Below are positions 55,201-64,000 of a stretch of 64,000 nt of DNA, one piece after another (positions within the stretch are counted from its first letter, which is position 1; each line of letters starts with the position of its first letter). The notes below the pieces were generated by a model. It had not been told where the DNA came from and did not search any database. It saw nothing but the letters and a program-made list of their open reading frames with translations. Source of the DNA: Isochrysis galbana (lineage: Eukaryota; Haptophyta; Isochrysidales; Isochrysidaceae). The stretch is taken from positions 1,869,524-1,933,523 of the forward strand of contig CM030933.1 in NCBI GenBank assembly GCA_018136815.1, in the 5' to 3' direction. Position numbers and translations under genes: made by a program.

Positions 55201-58200
55201 CGACAGGACTCCGCCGATACCCAGAGTACTGGCCGCGTCCGTTTTGACGATGAACTCTTTGTCGTGACGGGGCGCAGCCAACACTGGTGCGGACGTGATG
55301 AGGTCGATGAGGCGGCGGATCGCTGTCTGACACTCAGGTGACTGAGAGACGGTGGCCACATCGACACCCGTACGCGTGAGGTCGGTGAGAGGGGCCGCAA
55401 CGTGCGCGAAGCCCTTGATGAACCGACGGTAGTACGAGCAAAGACCGAGAAACGAGCGGACTTTTTCGAGCGAGTTGATGTGACGCGGATCGATCGAGCG
55501 TACCGCCTCGACTTTCTTGGGGTCCATCTCGAGACCACGACGAGAAACGACGTGCCCGAGGTACTCGCCCTTGATAGCGAACAAGATGCACTTGGAGGCC
55601 TTGCACGAGAGACCGGCCCAACGGAGACGCTCGAGAACGAGATCGAGACGGTGAAGCATCTGCTCGAATGAGGCGTCGACGCGTTCCTCTAGCGTGCTGC
55701 CTGTACCTGTCGACCAAATTCCGATGTCGTCTAGGTACGGCATGCAAATCTCCCACGCGAGGCCTTGGAGCACCGCGTCCATGAGACGACACATGTAGGA
55801 CGGGCCGGATTGGACGCCGAACGGGAGGTAGTTGAACTCGTACTTCTGGCGGTGGGTACAGAACGCCGTGATGGGTTTGTCCTCCTCCTTGATAGGCAGA
55901 CACCAGAAACCGGAGGCGAGATCGAGCAAGCAGAGAAACAAAGAATCTCGAGAGCCTTGGCCTCGAGATAAACGATCGATCGCTTCGACGGTGAGCGGTA
56001 GAGGGCTGTCCGAGATACGAAGCTTCGAGTTCGTGTCCCGATAGTCGACGCAGAAGCGAACGGATCCATCTTTCTTACCGACGAGAACAACCCGCGAAGC
56101 CCATGGCGAATTGGACTTACGAATGATGCCCGCCGCCTCCATCTCAGCGACGTGCTTGTCGACGATGGCGCGGCCCTCGTCACCCATCTTGGACGGAGCG
56201 TGTCGGTGGGCTGTAGCGCCGGGGAGGAGAGGCAGCTCGACCTCCATCACGTGCGTGTGCCGAGGGTTCTTCGGGTCGAGGGCGAACGCGTCGACATGCC
56301 GTGCCAGCAGGCAGCGTACGCGCTGCTTCTGGGACGGCGACAATTGCTTGTCGGGGTCAATGGTGATAGCGTCGAGGAGAGCGCGCTGTGCCTCGGTGAG
56401 CGAGGACTCGGGGTCGTCTCCATCACCGGCGGCTGTCGACCGCGCTTCGTGCAACTTGTACTCGATGTGAGCTGACGCCACCGGCGAGTACGCAGGAAGA
56501 GTTACCGGACGTGGCGCCAGGTTCCAGACGGTGACCAACACCTCCCCCTCCGGGGTGGGGGTTTCGACGCTGGTGGCGACCATCGGAGGAGAATCGAGGC
56601 CGTCACGGGGCGGTAGACGGTCGACGAGAATGGCGGAGTCGGGGTAGTTCTCGATGACCTCTAGAGGTAGGCGAACAGAGAACGTACCCTTCGATCGCGC
56701 GGGGATGGTGATGGGCTGCCTGGTGTACAGAGCAAACTCTTTCAACGAGGCAGCCGACGGGGATCCCTTTGCGAAAAGCGGCTCGACATCGACAGCGGCG
56801 AACGAGGGAGAAGGAGACGAAGGAGGACTGCGAGTGAAGTCGAAACGAGGGGGCGGCTCGAGCTCGGGATCGAGGGGCGGCAAGGGAATCGACGTCGGCA
56901 TCGCCGGCGGCGATTCGCCGTGAGCCTGACAGGAGGAAACGTTGTCCGAGATAGGAACGAGCGACGACTCCTCTGCCCGTGGTGAGTCGGCGGAGATCAC
57001 GGCGACAAGCGGTGCAGAGGAGAGACGAGGACGAGTGGAGACGAGGGACGGAACGCGACGATCGTCGACCATAAGGGTCAAGCGGCCATCACGCCCAGCT
57101 TCCTTGTTGACCACAAGGGTCAAGCGGCCATCACGTTTCGCATCAGGCGACAGTTCGATACAGGCGGCGTATGCTTCCAGGAAATCGTTTCCCAGGAGAA
57201 GCATAGGCGCGCCTTCGACGACGAGAAAGCGGTGCCGAAATTCGACGCCGGAGAGGGAGAAAACCAACGTAGCGTAGCCGCGAGTTCGAAGGGGGTTACC
57301 ATCCGGTCCGACAACGGCAGGTCGGTCCGAAGCGTGTTCGATCAAGACGCAAGCGTCGCGGGGCAATGCAGCCAACAACTCGGTGGTCACAACCGAGGGG
57401 CCGGCTCCCGTGTCGGCGAGAGTCTTGTTGACGGCGAGAGCGGAATCGACGATATAACGAGTAGGGCCCGTAGCGGATTGACGGCAAACGATAAGATCGC
57501 GAACATATAGGCAGTGACGGGGGTAGAGGCTCGGCGGCGTGTCGGAGACAAGCCTCGCCGGTACCTCCCTGGTCACAGAAGCGACAACAGCAGGAAGGCT
57601 GAGAGCAGGCGTGAAGCCCGAGGGAACGAAGGCGGCGTGCCGCTGCTTATGGTCGGCGATGACCTCAGCAACTGAGCGGCGAGCGGGGCGGTCGAGCGGA
57701 GGCAGCGGCGGATGCAGGTCTGGCAAGGCACCCACGCCTAGGCGAGATGGCGGTGTCGGAAGTAGAGCGAGGCGTTCCTGGCCGGACCAGGTTAGGCGCA
57801 AGGCGGCATGCCAGCCCTCCGGCGTGAACGTGTCCGGAAACGAAACGGAGGCGCACGTCTCCAAGAGAGGAGGCATCGGCACGAACGGCGACGAGGACGA
57901 GGGAGAGGGAGGGGGAGCAAGGATCGGCAACGGCTCCTCCTCCACCGCAGACGAGTGAAGGCTGACTTCCGCATCGAGAGCCGACGCTAACGACGGAGAC
58001 AACGGCAACCAGGCATACGATATCGAGCCTTGCGTCCCGCGTACCGCCGTCCATACACGCCAGCGGTTGCGGACCTTGCGAATCATCCGAGCGGGACGGA
58101 CGGGTAACAACGGCGAGCGGGGCGACCCTAGCCACGGCCGCCACTCCATATCAATCGCGGCGACACTCGAAACATTCGATGATTCGGAACTGGAACGAGC

Positions 58201-59892
58201 GTGAGCCGCCAATTGGCTCGATTGCAGGTCACGAGCCTGAGATAGAAGAGAGGCGGCGGACGCGGCCGGACGATTCGGAGTACGGCGGCAGTAGTCCAGA
58301 ACGACGGGCATCCATTGCATTGCCATCGCACCAGCTATGCCCACGTAAGTGCGGCTGCGCATCGAGCCGCGATGAGGGGACATGGGCAGGTTCGCCATAG
58401 CGTGCTCGCGACCAGGAACAATGCAAGTCGGCACGAGCGGTGGGAGGCTAGGCGAAAGGTAGAGCCCCGTAGCCTTAGTGTGGCCCGTTCCATGTTGCCA
58501 TGGATGGACGTATTGCGTAGCTTCCAGACCTCCGAGTAGCGATTTGGCGTAGTGGTGCATTTTCGGATTCTCCACCGCCAGAAACGGAGCCCTGGCGTTC
58601 AAGCGACGACGAAATTGAGCCGCGGCAGAGATCGTATCGGACATACGCTGCGGGTTGGAGTGGATCCATCTCAAGCCAGCGTTCGAGAGATAGGTGCACG
58701 GCGGGTGCGCGATAATCAAGTCCCAACCAAGGTCTTGGACGAGATCGGCATCCCCGTCGAAGTGCGGAACGTAATCGACTTCAGACGGGAACAGATCGCA
58801 CGTCGCCACATCCGCGCCAGCAAGCAGAAACATGGACGAGACTACTCCACTCGTCTCGCCGATAACCAAGACGCAAGGGGGCGAGATGCCGTCGGTCTGC
58901 GCGGCCTCGACGTCACGCCTAATGTCGCCGAGCGTGGCACAAATGTCGTCGAAGTGGACGGGCAGTACCTGAGCCGGAGACTCAGCTGGTTGGCTAGGCC
59001 GAAGAACGAGCTGTGCCGCCTCGGCGATATCTTTCGGCGTTACGTGAGCGGCACCGTGGGCGGCGGCGCGTTGAAAAGCAAGATCGAGAACGTACGAGAG
59101 GGCCTCTCCCTCCTTCAAGGAAGGACGAGTGCGCGAGAGATGAACGAGCAAATCCTCAGCGGCCGGAATCAAAGTCAGGCGCACTGAAAGCTGGCAAAGC
59201 GGAACGACAGCGGAAACGGAAACGGGACTGCGTGTGACCGGAATCGACGGAGACGAAGCGGCTAATGTGCGAGCCATCCGAAGAGAACGTGACGCGGCAG
59301 CCGGAAGTGAGTCGGACGAGAATAGAGCAGGCTGAGAACGGAACAATCGACGGAATGCGCGTTGTACGACGGAGGGCATATCGGCGAATACCCCTCCGTC
59401 AGCGAACGATTCATCAGACGAGCTAGTCGGTATCGGTCGCCAACCCAATCGGGTTGGCGCAACCATCGTAGGCGGCGCGAGCCAGCGACGAACAGCAAGG
59501 GTATAGGCCACCGTCCATCCGGAGGGGCTAACCTCGCTGGCACGGCCAAGGCAGCTTAACGGCGAGTTTCGAGGGAACAAATCGGCCAGTCCATCCAGGA
59601 TTTGACTGGCGACAGCAGACGGATCGGCAGCGACGGGGCTCAAGGCAAGAACTAGCGTTGAGCGCTCGTAATCGAGAGCATTGAACGAATGATTCGAGGA
59701 CGACGAGAGCGACGAAGGAGGTAGCGAACGAACGGCGAGAGAGAACGGGACTCCCGGAGTCGAATCGTCCCCACCGCACATGAGCAGATGGGGGTGACTC
59801 CGGATCGATTGAACGACTGAAACGAAAACGCGAACTTCGGGAACGACGGCATCGCAACCTAGGGTAGCATCCCCAGGTTGCAAAGACATCAA
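52297..59892 (-). mobile_element. Ty3/gypsy chromovirus pol with an added DNA cytosine methyltransferase-like domain
   Basis: A 2531-residue unbroken frame. Residues 1-335 are unidentified. About 338-535 form a methyltransferase-like domain (separate entry). Then come the aspartic protease (LADTGAGPSVV, about 826), reverse transcriptase (YLDDIGIWS near 55725), RNase H (TDAASTLGIGG), an integrase with an HHCC zinc motif (HDHLCHLGDNRM, CHECTLAKP) and its DDE core (FCDVVSM, LRSDSGSN, ESVGLVERAQQ), and a chromodomain (YLVKWRGYAKAAATWEPLAE, near 53200-53300), which would direct insertion to particular histone marks. The tail after the chromodomain is Ser/Arg-rich. The intact frame points to a young copy. 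No LTR pair could be set; the 5' side runs into the gap at 61401. Confidence 0.95.
58288..58881 (-). other. Phage-type DNA cytosine methyltransferase-like domain inside pol
   Basis: Within the chromovirus polyprotein the segment begins CVLVIGETSGVVSSMF (SAM-binding strand and loop), then LLAGADVATCDLFPSEVDY, WDLIIAHPPCTYLSNAGLRW (the PC motif of C5 methyltransferases, Cys as nucleophile), FLAVENPKMHHYAK (the ENV/ENP motif) and a PWQHGTGHTKATGLYL...RSRTYVGIAGAMAMQW end. The order and wording match the small DNA methyltransferase-like proteins of bacteriophages. All key residues are present, so it may be active. It lies between the unknown N-terminal region and the protease. Confidence 0.82.
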
Positions 59893-60067
59893 GAAGGATT
59901 TACTCAGCCGTCCGAGGACGGCGAGCTCGTAGATCGGAGAGGCGAAACGTTAGAGGTACGAAATGAAACGCGAAAGGGAATGACAGAAGTATCGAGAGGC
60001 GAGAGGGGTGGCGGTCCAGGCCGCCGAGGAATTGAGAAGTCAACGAAGCATATGGCGGCGGCCTCGC

Positions 60068-61400
60068 CTATTCCCTAACGGCGGTTGCGGCCGAGGACGA
60101 CGAGACGACGAAGGTAGGCGCGGTGGGCGTCGGGGATCTCCGGCTCGCCCTCGCAAAGGAAGCGAATGAACGGCTGGCAGTAGTACGGCGAATGGGCGCC
60201 ATCGCCTGTCCCATATCGCCAATTATCGGGATGGTCGGGACGAGCCGTATCGTGATCGGGAGGAGCGGGGCGGAAGGCGCAATAGGCACAGCCGGTGGCT
60301 GTGGTCCATACACCGCCCTCAGACGTAGGCGCTGCGTGCGAGGCACCTTCATAGATGCGTCGGTCGGACGGGCCCTAGCGAATGAAGCAGCCAAATCAGC
60401 GTGCCCACAATAGCGTGACATCGGGTCGAAATCTACCTTAGCATTACGCCACGACTCCAAATCCCATTTGGCTCCCTCGGGATGGCCGAGGTGTCCGCAG
60501 GCGGCGCGCAGCGGCGGCTCTTTTGCGAGGGGGTGCGTCGAGAGGTGGGAGTCCACCCTCCAACTTGGGAGGCGGCTCCCTGGTGTGGTCGGTGCGTCCC
60601 TGGTGGGACCGATCTCCATTGCGATTATTTCGAGTATCGGAGCCGCGGCCGCTTCCTGAGGTAGCGGCCGAGGGTTTGTCGCTTTTGTCCGGAGCCGGCT
60701 TCGACGAACCCAGGCGATCCTTGACCATCCGGACGACGTCGTCGATGTGGGCGATTGTGAGCGGACCGTCCATCTGCTTGCTGCTCCGCGAAGCCTCAGC
60801 ACGTGCCTGCTCCGCTGGAGCCAGCACCATGCGCGCGATCGAGATGCAAGAGAGCGAGTGATGCGGCGCGTCTCCTGCGGCGGACCGCCTCTATGCCTCG
60901 CTTCCACGCTTTGAGGAACTCGAACGAGTTCTCCGCTCCCCGTGCGCGGTCGCTTTCGTCGGCTTTGACGCAGGCGTCGAATCGCTCGTTGATCTCATGC
61001 GTGAAGGCAGGAAACTTGAAGACGTTAGCGGCCGTCACCGTCGGATCGTTCATCTTGCGAACAAAGGCGTCGGTCACTCGAGTGGCAAGAGTCACTAAGT
61101 CCTCGCCCTCCGAGCGCGTGGTGCAACGGTCCCATTCCGCGGACGCAGTCTCTTTGGCGAAACCTTTTGCCCCGGCGGCGAATGATTGGTCGCACTTTGC
61201 GATCAGCACGTCGGCATGCAAGCACGGGTTAGCGCAGAGGACGGAGTCCCCTGACCGCATCAAGGACATAGGCCATGATGCGGGGATGGCCCTTTTTCGG
61301 GATCGCGAGCGGCGAGGAGAAGGCCATTGAGGGCGTCCTGCCAGTCCACGCCGAGGTGAGTGAGCCCTCGAGTGCGCGGATCAGTTGCATGCGGAATCCA
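60068..61400 (-). pseudogene. Chromovirus gag region, frame-broken
   Basis: Upstream (on the minus strand) of pol lie overlapping frames 60796-61269, 60444-60830 and 60068-60907. The first reads ECDQSF-type helices with FKFPAFTHEINERFDACVKA, typical of a capsid-like helical protein. The second is basic and Ser/Arg-rich. The last part, in another frame, has CAYCAFRPAPPDHDTARPDH and YYCQPFIRFLCEG, possibly a zinc-binding region. No single frame covers all of it, so either gag has decayed or sequencing errors shift the frame. It ends at the gap. Confidence 0.55.
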
Positions 61401-61500
61401 NNNNNNNNNNNNNNNNNNNNNNNNNNNNNNNNNNNNNNNNNNNNNNNNNNNNNNNNNNNNNNNNNNNNNNNNNNNNNNNNNNNNNNNNNNNNNNNNNNNN
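61401..61500. other. Assembly gap (100 N)
   Basis: Placeholder gap between the chromovirus gag and a GA microsatellite. The 5' LTR of the chromovirus would be expected here. Confidence 0.98.
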
Positions 61501-63217
<1,717 letters not shown>

Positions 63218-63446
63218 CAAGGACGCCGGCAATGCCGAGCTTGCTAGCACCGTCGGTTTCAACGAGGAAAGGACGGTCGTCTCGAGGAGGTGCAAGTTCG
63301 GGTTCTTCACAGATAGCTTGCTTGAGATCCTCGATACAAAAAATCTTCTTAAAAATTCCCGCTACATGTGCGGCGCGAGGCAGAGTGCTAATGATGAGGC
63401 TAATGAACCTCCCTATCCCTACGATGTTGTATTCCTGCCCATCTGA
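63218..63446 (+). CDS. Candidate terminal exon, unknown protein
   Basis: After a pyrimidine-rich tract ending CCTTCTCAG at 63217, the frame reads KDAGNAELASTVGFNEERTV and continues through RRCKFGFFTDSLLEILDTKN to PYPYDVVFLPI and a stop. The composition is that of a folded protein, with ordinary base use and no repeats, in contrast to its surroundings. Upstream exons were not identified. No family recognised. Confidence 0.4.
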
Positions 63447-63694
63447 AGGCTGTAGGCATGAATATTCGTGTAAGGTACGCGCTCACAATTACAATTGAAC
63501 AGTTCCCCGTGTTGCCACTGACGCACAAGACACACAGATTCGGATTCCCCATGGTCTCAAGTCCAGGTTTGCAGGTTTTGGTCTCGAAATTTGCGATTCG
63601 AATTTTGTTTTTGCTGTTACTATAATTGTTGGCTCGTTTAAGGTAATAAACCGGCATGACTTCGACTTCTCGTTCTGCAGTCGCTCTGCGAGAC

Positions 63695-63720
63695 TCTCTC
63701 TCTCTCTCTCTCTCTCTCTC
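63695..63720. repeat. (CT)n tract, short
   Basis: A 26-bp CT repeat, preceding a LINE ORF1 fragment. Confidence 0.85.
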
Positions 63721-63829
63721 CGTCCGCCTCTCCTCGGCCGACGGCAAGAAGATTCGTCCAAAACATTCTCCGGTCCCAAGATATCTCGTGGGGGGTCTCT
63801 CCGCGCTCCGCGAGTGAAAGGACCCCACC

Positions 63830-64000
63830 TCAACCTGCCAAGCAACCTCAGCCGCCCTCGCGCAAGCGAGCAGACCCACAGTCGGATCCAAAACCAACCC
63901 CTAACAATGTCACACAATTCGCTTCCCCCCCTCATGATGAGGATGAAGAGGAGCCGGATGACACTCCTTTTTTCATTCAACTAGCTCAGCTAGCTGAGGA
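63830..64000 (+). mobile_element. LINE ORF1 fragment, runs off the window
   Basis: The frame reads PSRKRADPQSDPKPTPNN, then HDEDEEEPDDTPFFIQLAQL and AE. It is nearly identical to 50125-50275 at protein level, so it is part of another copy of the LINE at 49596. It continues beyond 64000. Confidence 0.8.

Overview
This window reads as nuclear DNA of a GC-rich, flagellated, probably photosynthetic single-celled eukaryote (a microalga or related protist). The evidence is a 12.2 kb uninterrupted axonemal outer-arm dynein heavy chain reading frame, a BTF3/NAC-beta gene with a 106-nt GT-AG intron, a BspA/DUF285-type surface protein, an eukaryotic-style Nei DNA glycosylase without a zinc finger, and a heavy load of LINE, chromovirus, hAT and short non-autonomous elements between long (GA)n/(CT)n tracts. 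A haptophyte-like or stramenopile-like lineage is possible, but the sequence alone does not fix it. Three runs of exactly 100 N (9401-9500, 34501-34600, 61401-61500) are assembly gaps of unknown true size.

Layout. 1-1.3 kb: end of a SINE-like element and a decayed LINE. 1.9-4.3 kb: large acidic protein of unknown function (minus). 4.5-9.2 kb: (GA)n tract, scrap of Ty3/gypsy pol, a LINE with reverse transcriptase flanked by an inverted 19-bp motif, and a truncated ankyrin gene. 9.5-14.3 kb: an unidentified coding fragment, the BTF3 gene, and two SINE-like elements in opposite orientation, one with a perfect 16-bp target duplication. 14.6-19.1 kb: an EF-hand protein and a DUF1415-like protein. 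19.6-22 kb: an AT-richer island and nested LINE pieces. 22.3-35.6 kb: dynein heavy chain and, across a gap, a different (BspA-like) gene. 36.8-41 kb: a fusion of an M50-like membrane metalloprotease, a class II glutamine amidotransferase and a SIS domain. 41-47.5 kb: a hAT MITE inside a hAT transposase remnant, then a LINE lacking reverse transcriptase that carries a nested non-autonomous relative. 48-49 kb: Nei glycosylase. 49.6-52.2 kb: LINE ORF1 pieces and repeats. 52.3-61.4 kb: chromovirus whose pol carries a phage-type DNA cytosine methyltransferase-like domain. 61.5-64 kb: microsatellites, one candidate exon and a LINE ORF1 fragment running off the end.

The most interesting items are: (1) the M50/amidotransferase/SIS fusion, in which the amidotransferase cysteine lies internally just behind a protease-like domain and would need proteolysis to become N-terminal; (2) the methyltransferase-like domain inside a chromovirus polyprotein; (3) a LINE and short-derivative system sharing a 5' hairpin placed 4-5 nt before ATG and a poly(T) coding-strand 3' end, with one member nested in another and several precise target duplications. 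Host genes face both directions and show no operon logic; long CT tracts on the coding strand lie just upstream of several of them.
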